In this document: positions 43,186-52,221 of the stretch, piece after piece | Layout: the number at the start of each line of letters is the position of its first letter | Numbering within the stretch: the first letter of the stretch is position 1 | DNA from: Lentisphaeria bacterium | GTDB taxonomy: Bacteria > Verrucomicrobiota > Lentisphaeria > Victivallales > Victivallaceae | Length of the DNA stretch: 64,000 nucleotides | Direction: 5' to 3' | Assembly: GCA_018265615.1 (NCBI GenBank) | Contig: JABLYX010000005.1 | Span: 59,706 to 123,705, forward strand | Program-made: the position numbers and the translations under genes | The notes under the pieces: model-generated | Told to the model about the DNA's origin: nothing | The model's database searches: none | Seen by the model: only the letters and a program-made list of their open reading frames with translations

Positions 43186-43442
43186 GCAGCCGGGACATCC
43201 ACCCCTTTGAACAGGAGTCCGAAGGCGGTAATTTGGTTGAATTGTCTGCGGAAACGCAGGGGAAGCAATCTCACCGTCAACAGGTTTTCTATGAAAAACC
43301 TCTGTTTTTTAACTGTTTCGTTTGAATTTTTCCTGATCGATCATTATTTTGACATCGGGGTGGAATTTAACAGGAGCGGTATTACATCGCTATTCCGGAA
43401 CAGATTATGGTGCGTGCGAGTCTCAAAGGTAAAGTTCAGGAT

Positions 43443-43640
43443 ATGAAATTTTTCAATATGTCAAATACCAAAGTGAAGTTGCTGTGCCTGAGCGGAATAC
43501 TTGCCTCCGGATTTTTTCTCATTTTTTTTTTGTACGGAGAACGTATTGGATGCAGGGGAGCCGGGAGGCCCTATGATCAGATTGATGATATGCCTGAAAT
43601 TGCCGCAGACAAGTTATTTTCTCTATCAGCCCTCTGCTGA
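43443..43640 (+). CDS. Short membrane-anchor ORF, probably the displaced N-terminus of the next gene
   Basis: 66 residues from ATG 43443: a basic N-terminus, one hydrophobic helix (LCLSGILASGFFLIFFLYG) and a short polar tail ending at a TGA. It lies in a different frame from the 43573-44166 ORF and overlaps it. The sequence at 43515-43533 contains long T-runs. The simplest reading is one signal-anchored protein split by a frameshift between about 43515 and 43640, but a real small membrane protein cannot be excluded. Confidence 0.3.
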   Translation: MKFFNMSNTKVKLLCLSGILASGFFLIFFLYGERIGCRGAGRPYDQIDDMPEIAADKLFSLSALC

Positions 43641-44166
43641 TGCAGTTTGCAGACAGAACGATATCATCTGGAGTATTCCGGGCCATTATTTTGATTCATG
43701 CATCGGGAAAAAAGTTAAGATTGAAATCTATCATGAAGATCAGGCATGCACATGGAGCAGAGAAATCGTCATTTCAGGTCCTCCTTCCGCTGCATCGGAA
43801 TATACATTCAGAGTATTGAAATTCTTACCTCGAAGGAATATGTACTATCCACAGAGTTCTCCATGGCGTAACCGTATGTGGTCGGATGTTGAAATTCTGA
43901 GAGTGAGGTTCATTGATCGTACTGCGGCAGACGAAGCGGACAACTGTATTTATTTTACTCCTTCCGATAAGTTTTTAGTGAAGGTAATAACAGACTGCAC
44001 CAATGTTTCCCTGTCCACGCAATCCTACGGGAGCAGAAAGGAGATAATTGCTGATATGCAATCATGGGGGTTTTTCGGCAAGAACCCATTGACTGATTAT
44101 TCAGATCAGCTCAGAAAATGCAGTTTTCATATGAGTGAAAATGAGAAAATCGATTTTCATATGTGA
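43573..44166 (+). CDS. Orphan AT-rich hypothetical protein
   Basis: 197 residues from the ATG at 43573, preceded by GGGAGG at 4 nt; the frame is open to about 43501, where only a TTG is available. I recognise no family. The sequence looks like a beta-rich extracellular or periplasmic domain (IIWSIPGHYFDSCIGKKVKI, EYTFRVLKFLP, NCIYFTPSDKFLVKVITD). It contains repeated aromatic and Cys residues and no catalytic motif. Base and codon use are far more AT-rich than the flanking genes, which suggests acquisition by transfer. An upstream hydrophobic segment in another frame (43443-43640) may be its lost signal anchor. Confidence 0.4.
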   Translation: MIRLMICLKLPQTSYFLYQPSADAVCRQNDIIWSIPGHYFDSCIGKKVKIEIYHEDQACTWSREIVISGPPSAASEYTFRVLKFLPRRNMYYPQSSPWRNRMWSDVEILRVRFIDRTAADEADNCIYFTPSDKFLVKVITDCTNVSLSTQSYGSRKEIIADMQSWGFFGKNPLTDYSDQLRKCSFHMSENEKIDFHM

Positions 44167-44524
44167 TACGCTTTCCATCATGAAAAATCACAAATGCTGC
44201 ATTTCCGCTTCATTCGCGCGGCCTTGTGCGCGTCTGGTTAACTCTGTCAGCCAGACACTTACAAAACCACGCGACTTTTGCGGAAATTTCGCATTTATGA
44301 TTTCTCATTCAGAAAATCGTATGAGACGGGAAAGAAGTCTTGCGGCAACTTGCATTATTTTTATACTGTTTTTTTCTTCTGCTTCGGGAGATGATTCCTT
44401 CTGCATACTGTCCTCAACGCAAAAACAGCGTTCGCCGTCGGTTGTTTGCCGAAGGGTCGGCCCTGAGGCATATATATGTGGGACCGTCTTTTACATACAT
44501 TTCCGGGAAACGGGGGGCGGCGGA
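44167..44524 (+). other. Gene-poor AT-rich stretch with a possible broken exported ORF
   Basis: 358 nt. From the ATG at 44321 the plus strand reads a signal-peptide-like segment (MRRERSLAATCIIFILFFSS) that runs on into sequence antisense to the next gene. A neighbouring frame continues with RHIYVGPSFTYISGKRGAA. This could be a frameshifted remnant, but there is no family match to support it. No promoter or terminator stands out. Confidence 0.25.
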
Positions 44525-47500
44525 TTACCGGGATGGATACGGCAGCAGCGTTCCGTACTTGACGGGATCCTTGCCGCTGCCGATGCCGTCGGCCCAGTGA
44601 TGATAGCCGATTCGCCCGGAGCCGTCGTTCTCATTGATCAGCAGGGAGAAACGGAGCTTCTCCGCCGCGGCCGGAATCAATGGATACAACTCTGACTGTT
44701 TCAGCCGGACCAGATAGCGTCTGCCGCCGGGGATCTTCTCCACTTTACGGAGGACGGTTTCCCGGCCGGCGAAATTGCCCGGCACCGTATAATCGCCCGG
44801 CAGATCGCCTCCCAGCGGGGGCGCGCCCAGCTTGAGCACGGGGGTGCTTCTGTCGGCCAGTTCTCCCAGGGCGAACTCCACGCAATCGGCCGGATGGCCG
44901 GAGCCGGCGGTATCGAATGCGAACTGGAGGGAGTCGCCGAGCCACAGCCGGCGCGGGTCGGCGGCAGGAACCGGTTCCGCATCCGAGGTCTCAACCGCCA
45001 GCTGAAGCGTGCCGTCGGCGACGGCAAGCGTGAAACGTGACCGGCGGTGGAACGGCTTTCCGTAATGCCGCACGGCCCAGTCCCGCTCGTTCCACACGGC
45101 GTTGGCGGGCAGGAAAACACCGTCGGCACCGATGATCGGACGGCCGCCGAACGTTCCGGAGGGCCCTGCCAGTTCAAGCTGCGGACGTTCCGGTGAAAGC
45201 ACATCGATCCCCGCCATCGGGGGCGGAAGCTTCTCCAGGCCGGAGAGATAGTAAAACTCCTCCGGCTGCAGCGCAAACTCTCCGGGCCGGGTCTCCCGTC
45301 CCTCCCAGTCCGAGATCCGGGTCGTTTCGGAGAAGAGCTTCTTCAACTCTTCCGGGCACTTCAGAGCCTCCTTTTCATCGTGCCAGGCGATCAGGACCGG
45401 AGTCGGGCCGTTGCGGAAGAGCGCGCCGCGGACCGCGCCGAAACGGAACTCCCCGGCATAGTCGAGCGACACAGGGAAACGGGCAGCCAGTTCTTCCAGC
45501 ACCAGCGCGCAGTGCCGGGGCATGATATAGGGGACCGACTCGAAGATGCCGATCGCCTGCGCGCGGTAATTGCCGTGGCTCAGGTGATGGCGCAGCCCCT
45601 CTTTCCGGATCCAGCCGATGAGCCCGAACGCCGTGATCTCCCGGATGCCGCTCCGCTTCTGGCGCAGGAGGTCCAGCACCATCACCTTCGAAATCTCCCG
45701 TTCGGTCGATTCCGGATTCGGCGGCAGCTTGTCGGCGGAGATCAGCACCGTGTGCCACTCGCTCGAGGTGTAGACGGGCGAAGCGACTCCGTGCTTGCGG
45801 TCGAGGGCGCGGAATGTGTCGGCATTGTAATCCCGGCCGTGAAGCGGGACCGCGTCGAAGTATTTCCTCGCTCCGAGCTCCAGCAGCCGGTCGTAGAAGG
45901 GGAGATAGCGCTGGCCGATTCCGCCGAGCCATATTTCCGCGCCGGCGTCCTCCGCCCGGATGGCGGAAGCGGCATCCGCGAGCATCTCCGCGAAATGTTC
46001 GGGCGTATCGTTCCAGAAGCAGGAGAAGCCCGGCAGGTGAGGTTCGTTCCAGACCTCATAGCGCCTGATCCCGAATTTGCGATAGTGGTTGACGAGTGCG
46101 CTCCAGAATTCGCGGGTATACTCGCTTCGGGCGGGTTTCACGATTTTCCAGGTCGGATTATAAAGCTGCATATCGGTCCGTTCGGGCTGCGAGGAGGCCC
46201 AGCGCGGCGTCCCCCATATATTCAGAATGGAGCGGGCGCACAGCTCCGGCCCGAGTTTCCGCATGGCGTCGTCCAGAAAGAAGTTGAATTTGCCGCGTTC
46301 CGGTTCGAGATCCGGCCAGATGCAGCCGTGAAAACGCACGAAGCTGCCGCCGAGCGCACGGATGATCGGCAGCTGCCGGTCCAGAGAACCGTGCATCAGC
46401 CCCGACAAACTCCCGTCGACGGAGAATCCGAGCCATTCCGCGCGGAGGGAGTCCCGCGGCGTCGAGGCGACGGCGACCGGCAGGTATCTTTGTTCCAGGG
46501 GAATGCGGTTGAGAACCCGGACGCTGCGTTCGCTGAACTCCTCCGTCACCGGAATCTCCCGGCCGCCGGCCATCACGCGGAAGTCGAGCAGATAGAAGCC
46601 GGGTGCATCGGGCAGGAAAGACCATCCCCGGAGCCGGAACTCCTCCGCCGGAATGCGTTTTCTCTGCAGTTCCCGCTCCTGCGAATCGCGGACGATGCCG
46701 ATGACCTCCTCCACCTCCGGGGCGCACACCTTCCCCGCCGGAGTCACCGTCACCGTCTCCCCGAGATGGTACCAGCCGCCGAAACGGTCGGCGCGCGGCA
46801 GGAAGAAGCCCTGCTGACGCCCGAAGAAAACCATATCGAACCAGAGCTTACCGCGCGGTTTTCCCTCCGTTGCGCGGCAGCCGAGAAACAGTTGAAAGAA
46901 AGCTGTTTCCGGCGGAACGTGCTCCGCGGTCACCCCCGTGGAGACACTGCTCCAGTTGTCGACTGACGGCACTGCCGGAAGCTCCGTCTCAACGACCTTC
47001 AGCAGCTCGCGGGTGCGGCTGAGGAAATGAATCCGCGCAACCGGGCGGGCCCCGGAAAAATCTCCGGAGCGCCGGAGCTGCAGCCGGAGCAGGAACGGGT
47101 TGCCGGGAGCCGTCTCAAGCGGGTTGCAGATCCAGCCGGAAAACCCCGTTTCCGGCGTGTTGACTTCGAGGGCCTGGGGCGGTGTTCCTGGGGAGGTGAG
47201 CGGCGTGAGCCGGTCCGCCGCATTGATTCCGGCTCCTCCGAAGGCAGCCCGGTCCCATCCCGACGGCTCGGTGTCGATCCTGGCGTTTCCCTGCCATTTC
47301 GGATAGGAGAAGCCTTCCCTGAGCAGCCAGACGCAGGGGCGCCCGGCCAGTTCCTTTGCAGACGGCCGGACCATAATCGCTTCGGGATCGGCCGGAACCG
47401 TCCGGGAGAGCGTGAGATTGCGGAGCCGGAAGGAGCCGGTTCGCTGCCAGGCGAATAAATTGAGCCGGACGCTGCTCATATTTTCCCCGGCGGTGAAGGT

Positions 47501-47827
47501 GCCGGAGAAGCGCCGGAACTCCTCCGGCTTCGTCCCGGCGACAAACAGATTCCGGCGGTTTCTGCCGGGAAAGTTCTTCGACCAGGCCACGCACTCCACG
47601 GGAACGTCGCCGGAGAGCTCGGCACTGACCGTATAGACGGCTCCGGGTTCCACCGGGAGCGCCAGGGCGACGCCGCCTTTCGGCGGAACGACGCGGCAGG
47701 AGAGGGCTCCCCCCTCCGTCTCCAGCGAAACGGCGTTGTCATTTTCAAGTTCCGACACCGGAATGTCGGCCGCCGATGCGGCGAGAACGGCGCAGAAAAG
47801 AACCGACCATAATGCTTTTTTGTACAT
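44525..47827 (-). CDS. Giant secreted clan GH-A glycosidase with CBM9-like C-terminus (cassette E)
   Basis: 1100 residues, signal peptide MYKKALWSVLFCAVLAASAA. Residues 20-440 contain two or three beta-sandwich modules. A TIM barrel of GH39/GH5 style occupies about 450-780: RFHGCIWPDLEPERGKFNFF, ILNIWGTPRWAS, the acid/base motif RRYEVWNEPHL (Glu595) and the nucleophile candidate PVYTSSEWH (Glu690). A small sandwich follows. Residues 890-1100 resemble a CBM9 module (RSRFTLAVADGTLQLAVETS, LWLGDSLQFAFDT, RFSLLINENDGSGRIGY). It should cleave a beta-linked extracellular polysaccharide; the exact family is not assignable by eye. It is 11 nt downstream of the pseudopilin gene and ends cassette E. 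Confidence 0.8.
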   Translation of the reverse strand: MYKKALWSVLFCAVLAASAADIPVSELENDNAVSLETEGGALSCRVVPPKGGVALALPVEPGAVYTVSAELSGDVPVECVAWSKNFPGRNRRNLFVAGTKPEEFRRFSGTFTAGENMSSVRLNLFAWQRTGSFRLRNLTLSRTVPADPEAIMVRPSAKELAGRPCVWLLREGFSYPKWQGNARIDTEPSGWDRAAFGGAGINAADRLTPLTSPGTPPQALEVNTPETGFSGWICNPLETAPGNPFLLRLQLRRSGDFSGARPVARIHFLSRTRELLKVVETELPAVPSVDNWSSVSTGVTAEHVPPETAFFQLFLGCRATEGKPRGKLWFDMVFFGRQQGFFLPRADRFGGWYHLGETVTVTPAGKVCAPEVEEVIGIVRDSQERELQRKRIPAEEFRLRGWSFLPDAPGFYLLDFRVMAGGREIPVTEEFSERSVRVLNRIPLEQRYLPVAVASTPRDSLRAEWLGFSVDGSLSGLMHGSLDRQLPIIRALGGSFVRFHGCIWPDLEPERGKFNFFLDDAMRKLGPELCARSILNIWGTPRWASSQPERTDMQLYNPTWKIVKPARSEYTREFWSALVNHYRKFGIRRYEVWNEPHLPGFSCFWNDTPEHFAEMLADAASAIRAEDAGAEIWLGGIGQRYLPFYDRLLELGARKYFDAVPLHGRDYNADTFRALDRKHGVASPVYTSSEWHTVLISADKLPPNPESTEREISKVMVLDLLRQKRSGIREITAFGLIGWIRKEGLRHHLSHGNYRAQAIGIFESVPYIMPRHCALVLEELAARFPVSLDYAGEFRFGAVRGALFRNGPTPVLIAWHDEKEALKCPEELKKLFSETTRISDWEGRETRPGEFALQPEEFYYLSGLEKLPPPMAGIDVLSPERPQLELAGPSGTFGGRPIIGADGVFLPANAVWNERDWAVRHYGKPFHRRSRFTLAVADGTLQLAVETSDAEPVPAADPRRLWLGDSLQFAFDTAGSGHPADCVEFALGELADRSTPVLKLGAPPLGGDLPGDYTVPGNFAGRETVLRKVEKIPGGRRYLVRLKQSELYPLIPAAAEKLRFSLLINENDGSGRIGYHHWADGIGSGKDPVKYGTLLPYPSR

Positions 47828-47838
47828 GAAAAATTTCC

Positions 47839-48597
47839 TTAAATTGCTTCCGCCCAGGAGGTCGCCGCATCATCGAGGTAAAGCTTCTGAATGGCGGTCA
47901 TTCCGCTTCGCAGCTCCGCATTGTTCCGCGATTCGACATGGCCGTCCGCGTAACCCGTCGTGCAGCTCCTGTTGTGGCGCAGCACTGCGCCGACCGGCGA
48001 TGCGGCGCTGGCGACATTTTTGAGGAAGTACCACGCCCCGCCGCTCCAGGAAGGGTGAAAGGAGTCGGCCAGCAGGAGCGTTCCGGACGGAACCTTCATC
48101 CGGGTTACCCGGTAGCCGATGAACTCGTTCTGCCCTCCGGTCCGGTAAAAGTATCCGCCCATCAGGCCCCGGGGGGCCGTGGGATCGTAGGCGCTGACGG
48201 CGGCCAGTGAGTTGCTCCACACCCCGTAGACGCCTTTTTTGAACTCCCTGTTGACGTCTCCGCCGTTGATCTTCAACGTGTCGGCGGGACAGTGCAGGAC
48301 CTTGTCCGTGGAGAGATAAGCCGGGCTTGCATCCTTGTTGTAATTGGCATCGTTGAGCAGAATCGCCGCATAGCTCACCGTGTAGGCCACTCCCGGCCGG
48401 CCGCCCGCGATCCAGTCGTTGTAATCGGCGGAATATTGCAGAAAGGCGGAGAGAATCTGCCTCTGATTGTTCTGGCAGCCGGTTGCCCGCGCCCGGCTTC
48501 GCGCGTTGTTCAGCGCCGGGAGCAGCATTGCGGCAAGAATTGTGATGATGGCAATCACGACCAGAAGTTCGATCAATGTAAAATTCCGTCTTCTCAT
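47839..48597 (-). CDS. Type II secretion pseudopilin-like protein with H-X9-DG motif (cassette E)
   Basis: 252 residues from the ATG at 48597 (MRRRNFTLIELL), preceded by GGAAGGAAGC. The frame is open far upstream but there it is antiphase to the 810-aa gene. The prepilin helix is VVIAIITILAAMLLPALNNA, and the C-terminal signature HNRSCTTGYADGH is a perfect H-X9-DG. The start overlaps the stop of the upstream 810-aa gene by 4 nt (ATGA), and the 1100-aa glycosidase follows after 11 nt. The N-terminal third is close to the cassette A pseudopilin (both have LPALNNARSRARA), pointing to duplication with cassette spread. Confidence 0.9.
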   Translation of the reverse strand: MRRRNFTLIELLVVIAIITILAAMLLPALNNARSRARATGCQNNQRQILSAFLQYSADYNDWIAGGRPGVAYTVSYAAILLNDANYNKDASPAYLSTDKVLHCPADTLKINGGDVNREFKKGVYGVWSNSLAAVSAYDPTAPRGLMGGYFYRTGGQNEFIGYRVTRMKVPSGTLLLADSFHPSWSGGAWYFLKNVASAASPVGAVLRHNRSCTTGYADGHVESRNNAELRSGMTAIQKLYLDDAATSWAEAI

Positions 48598-51026
48598 GCT
48601 TCCTTCCCCTTCCGTTGATTCTTCCATGAAAAGCTGACCTGCTCCGAGATATCGCGGACCAGCAGACAGCGGCCGTACGGCGTCTCCTCCCATTCGAACG
48701 GCAGGTGCGTTCTTCCCCGGCGGACCTCCCAGTCGGAAGAGCCCGGCGGCACCAGACAGCGCACTTCGGCGTTGCGCAGGTTGCGGACCTCGATCGGCGG
48801 CGTCATACCCGGCAGCAGAGGATACATGGTCTTCCCGGATATTACGCCCTCCGCCTCCTGACGCACGAAAACGCGGACTTCGGACCGGAACGCCTTGGCG
48901 GTGTGCCAGATTCCGGCTCCCGACTTCAGCAGAAGCTCCTGCTCCGGCGGGACCGGCGCCCCGAGCGGCGTGCGGATTTCCAGGGGGACGGTGGTATCCG
49001 GCGTGTAGCCGCAGAAGAAGAAGGCGCCGTCGCGCCGCGCGATATTGAGCCGGGGCGGCATCTGCCGGGGAGCGGACGGGACGGCGCGCAACTCCCAGCC
49101 GGCCTCCGCCAGGATCCAGCGGATCAGCCGCGCCGACGGGAACATCCGGTCCGGCGGCGCGCAGTTCAAATGGCGCTTCCGGAATACGGAGGGATTCTCC
49201 GGCAGGTACTCCTCCTCCACCGGCAGCAGGGAACGGACGAACAGAATGGAGCCGTTCCGCCCCGCCAGCAGCCGTGTCCCTCCGGCAAAACTGGCCTGCG
49301 CCGCTATCCGCGTCTGCGGCAGCGCCTCCTCCACCGCCGGGCCGCCGGAGAACTGTTCGTGCAGGAAAAGGCGGTCGGAGAAGGGGGCCCGGTCCCCCCG
49401 CAGAAACGATTCCGCCCGGGCGGCTCCCCGCTGCGGCGCGGCCCGGCGGAATCCGATCCGCTCCGCCAGCCGTTCCGGGATTCCGGCTCCGCTGCCGTAG
49501 ACGAGGATGAAATTGCCGCGCCCGGCAAAGGCGAACAGGAGTTCGGCGATATCCTCCTCCAGCAGCGCCGTCACCGGGACGACCGGTATGGTTCCCGCCA
49601 GTTTCTCCGGATGCTTCGCGGCCACGCTCCGGAAGTTCCCGGTGCTGATGACCGTATTGAGCGGCAGCCCGTCCTGAATCGCCGCCGCGATGAACATATC
49701 CTCGTTGAAGGTGCGCGGCAGATCCCGCATCCGGCTGTATTCGGCGAAAGGATAGACCCACAGCAGCGGGCCGCTCCGGTCCGGCGCGGAGGAAAAAGCC
49801 TCGATCACATGGGGAATCACCTCGTCCGGAACCTGTTCCGGCATGCCGCCGTAAGAGTCGTCGCAGGAGAGGAGGGCCAGCCGGGAGGGCGGTTCGACTT
49901 CCCCGGCCCCGTTCAGGCGCGACACGGTCATCACCGGATAGAGGTCCCACGGATTGCGGCCGTAGCGGTCGAGCCACGGGCTGTTCAGAAACCAGGGGTC
50001 GTGGATGTAGTAGCGGAATGCGTAATCCCGGCCGGGCAGCTCGGCGATATGGCTCATCCAGCTCGCGATGGCGAGGCCGGTGTTGAAGTCGATCGCCGCC
50101 ATCGGAGAGTTGACCGGCGGGGCGATGACTCCGTTCCCGTAGAGGAAATCGAGCGGCGCGGCGTCGGTGGCCATCTCCACACCCGCCGGGAAATTGCTGC
50201 CGCGGGTCTCCAGCACCGCATCCGGGAGTTCGGCGAGGAGCTCCCGCCAGAATTTCAGCATTTTTGCGGAGGCTTCCGGAATCTTCTCCGGATAGAAGGC
50301 GTGTTGGTCGAAGAGGGCTCCCGTGACTCCCCACGTCTCCGTGCCGAACCCCATTCCGTTGGAGAGCCAGAGGTAATCGAACCCGAAGTCGCGGGCGAGG
50401 GCGGCATACTGGCGGCCGAGAAAGGTTCCGATGCCGGTTCCTTCGGGGATCCCCTCCGGAAATCCCGCGTAAGGCTTCGGATCGGCGTGCAGCGCGGAGT
50501 CGCAGGTGACGAAGCTGTTCGGATAGATCGAATGCGCCTGCGCGATTTCACGGTGGCGGCGGTACTTGAAGTCGGACACGGAAAATTCCGGGCCGTTGTC
50601 GAAGGTGGCCCCGATGCGGATCGGTTTTCCGCCGCATTCGGCGGCGCCGACCTCCCGCAGAACCTGAATCAGCCGTTTCAGCCAGCCGTAAGTGCGCGGC
50701 GCGGCATCCCCGCGGTAGCGGAACGGGACGAAATTGTAGTTGCGGAAAGCCTCCGGCGACGGATTCTCCGGCATCGGCATCGGATTGGCGATTCCCTGCC
50801 AACAGCCCCACTCGAAGGTGTCGTCCGGGTTGCCGGTGTATTCGAGGATTTCGCTGCCGTCGGCAATCCACAGCAGGATGGAGATCCGCCCGGCCCGCCC
50901 GGTCAGCCGCCGCCATTGCCGGAACAGGGTTTCGGCCACCCGGCGCATCTCCTCTTCACTGTCGTTCAGAAACGGCTTGCCGCTGATCTCGAAAGTCAGA
51001 TCGCGCAACTGAAAATCTCCGTACAT
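48594..51026 (-). CDS. 810-aa cytoplasmic protein of unassigned family, probable TIM-barrel glycosidase relative
   Basis: 810 residues from the ATG at 51026, with AAAGGAG 8 nt upstream; the open frame extends 67 codons further but that part is the AT-rich promoter region. No signal peptide. Segments such as ATFDNGPEFSVSDFKYRRHR, DYLWLSNGMGFGTETWG and FLYGNGVIAPPVNSPMAAID read like a sugar-active TIM barrel over the first 450 residues. The second half has a GATase-like run (LLWVYPFAEYSRMRDLP, GNFILVYGSGAGIPERLAER) and a C-terminal sandwich (IEVRNLRNAEVRCLVPPGSS), reminiscent of GH42 or glycosidases with a beta-galactosidase trimerisation domain. I cannot assign catalytic residues securely. It follows the AraC regulator and overlaps the pseudopilin by 4 nt, so it belongs to cassette E. 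Confidence 0.55.
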   Translation of the reverse strand: MYGDFQLRDLTFEISGKPFLNDSEEEMRRVAETLFRQWRRLTGRAGRISILLWIADGSEILEYTGNPDDTFEWGCWQGIANPMPMPENPSPEAFRNYNFVPFRYRGDAAPRTYGWLKRLIQVLREVGAAECGGKPIRIGATFDNGPEFSVSDFKYRRHREIAQAHSIYPNSFVTCDSALHADPKPYAGFPEGIPEGTGIGTFLGRQYAALARDFGFDYLWLSNGMGFGTETWGVTGALFDQHAFYPEKIPEASAKMLKFWRELLAELPDAVLETRGSNFPAGVEMATDAAPLDFLYGNGVIAPPVNSPMAAIDFNTGLAIASWMSHIAELPGRDYAFRYYIHDPWFLNSPWLDRYGRNPWDLYPVMTVSRLNGAGEVEPPSRLALLSCDDSYGGMPEQVPDEVIPHVIEAFSSAPDRSGPLLWVYPFAEYSRMRDLPRTFNEDMFIAAAIQDGLPLNTVISTGNFRSVAAKHPEKLAGTIPVVPVTALLEEDIAELLFAFAGRGNFILVYGSGAGIPERLAERIGFRRAAPQRGAARAESFLRGDRAPFSDRLFLHEQFSGGPAVEEALPQTRIAAQASFAGGTRLLAGRNGSILFVRSLLPVEEEYLPENPSVFRKRHLNCAPPDRMFPSARLIRWILAEAGWELRAVPSAPRQMPPRLNIARRDGAFFFCGYTPDTTVPLEIRTPLGAPVPPEQELLLKSGAGIWHTAKAFRSEVRVFVRQEAEGVISGKTMYPLLPGMTPPIEVRNLRNAEVRCLVPPGSSDWEVRRGRTHLPFEWEETPYGRCLLVRDISEQVSFSWKNQRKGKEA

Positions 51027-51036
51027 AAAAGCGCTC

Positions 51037-51091
51037 CTTTCGTTGGTCGAAATTCTGTCTGTGTTTATTATGACAAAAAAAAGAACGAAAG
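51037..51091. promoter_or_regulatory. Inverted repeat upstream of the 810-aa gene
   Basis: CTTTCGTT (51037-51044) and its complement AACGAAAG (51084-51091) are 39 nt apart in the AT-rich gap between the AraC gene and the 810-aa gene. The site is positioned as a regulator target. No strong -35/-10 pair is evident, which fits an activator-dependent promoter. Confidence 0.35.
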
Positions 51092-51153
51092 TCTTGGCTT
51101 TTTTGTTCGGATGAAATGGAATCCCGGAAGACAGGCGAAAAAGCGAAGATGCT

Positions 51154-52029
51154 TCACCGGTTTGCCGCCCGCCGGGGAGAGGTGCCGAATTCCTGCCGGA
51201 ACCGGCGGTAGAAGTAGCTGATATCACGGAAGCCGCAGCGGCGGCAGAGCTCCGGGATGGAAAGCTCCTCCTCTCCGGCCAGCAGCTCCTTCGCCCGCTT
51301 CAGCCGGAGCCTCAGGTAGGCGGAAGAGATGTTCTCCCCGGTCTCCCGGCGGAACAGGACTCCGAGCCGGGAGCGCGAGAGCCCGGTCAGGAGCGTGAGC
51401 TCCTCGTAATCGACGCCGCGTTCCAGATGCTCCGCGAGATAGGCCAGCACGGCCCGGGCCGGCTCTGTGCCGCCGGAGCGCTGCCTGTTCCGGAGGCGGC
51501 ATGCGTTCCGCTCCAGAAGCAGCAGGAGTTCGATGAGCTGGGTGCGGAGCATTTCCCGGCAGTTGTTCCGGCCGGAACGGTACTCCCGTTCCATTTTGCG
51601 GAAGAGCCCGGCCACGGGAGGCGGAGCGCCCTGGACATAGAGGGTGCGGACCGCCTCCGGCGTCGCGGAGAAACCGGTCCGGAGGATGGAGAAGAAGCCG
51701 GAGGGATCCCGGAGCTTCTCCAACCGGTCTTCGATCAGTTCCGGCAGGAAGCAGAGATTGCATATCTCCAACTTTGTCTCCGCCAACCGGTAGCGGGTCT
51801 CCGACGCGGGATGAATGAACAGAACCGTACCTGGCGACAGGGGGTATTCATGTCCGTTGATTTCAGTGCTTCCCTCTCCGGAAATCACGTAAACCAGTTT
51901 CCAGAAATTGCGGCGGAAGAGAACCGCCGGGAGATCGCCGGGCGTATGGGTCCAGCGGAAGATGGAAAAGGGAAACCCCAGTTCCATCGCTTCCCCCACC
52001 CGGTATTTGGAGATGACTTTTACATCCAT
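51154..52029 (-). CDS. AraC-family transcriptional regulator (cassette E)
   Basis: 291 residues with a cupin-like N-terminus (EINGHEYPLSPGTVLFIHPA near 55-75) and a C-terminal double HTH (DYEELTLLTGLSRSRLGVLF; LSIPELCRRCGFRDISYFYR) ending FRQEFGTSPRRAA. It is encoded upstream of, and in the same direction as, the 810-aa gene, pseudopilin and glycosidase, and is presumably their activator. A possible promoter lies at 52095-52123. Confidence 0.92.
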   Translation of the reverse strand: MDVKVISKYRVGEAMELGFPFSIFRWTHTPGDLPAVLFRRNFWKLVYVISGEGSTEINGHEYPLSPGTVLFIHPASETRYRLAETKLEICNLCFLPELIEDRLEKLRDPSGFFSILRTGFSATPEAVRTLYVQGAPPPVAGLFRKMEREYRSGRNNCREMLRTQLIELLLLLERNACRLRNRQRSGGTEPARAVLAYLAEHLERGVDYEELTLLTGLSRSRLGVLFRRETGENISSAYLRLRLKRAKELLAGEEELSIPELCRRCGFRDISYFYRRFRQEFGTSPRRAANR

Positions 52030-52094
52030 GACTTTCCCTCATTCCGGCGGCGCTCTGATTTCTTTTCCGTCGTTGCCGGCTGATCGTTCAGTGG

Positions 52095-52123
52095 AATGTA
52101 ATATGGCCGGGCCGGAAATTCAA
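52095..52123 (-). promoter_or_regulatory. Candidate promoter of the cassette E AraC gene
   Basis: Minus strand TTGAAT (complement of 52118-52123), 17 nt, TACATT (complement of 52095-52100). Spacing is ideal and the hexamers are moderate matches. The leader is about 60 nt. Confidence 0.45.
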
Positions 52124-52221
52124 GCGGGAAAAGAGGGGGCGCCCGGTCTTTTTGAAATGCCGGGGCCCATCGGATGACGCTCCGGGCGCAGGCGCGAAAA
52201 GCCGCTGCGTCACCCCCGGCA

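Noticed and set aside
43279..43310. AGGTTTT...AAAACCT hairpin followed by T6 on the plus strand
   Set aside because: Terminator-like, but no plus-strand gene ends within 1.6 kb upstream; the first RND operon already has its own terminator at 41631.
44135..44695. 186-codon plus-strand frame with a signal-like segment
   Set aside because: Its second half is antisense to the coding end of the 1100-aa glycosidase. Only the possibility of a small remnant in 44321-44524 was kept as a note.
48705..51221. 838-codon open frame on the plus strand
   Set aside because: Antisense of the 810-aa gene, which has a good ribosome binding site and operon context.
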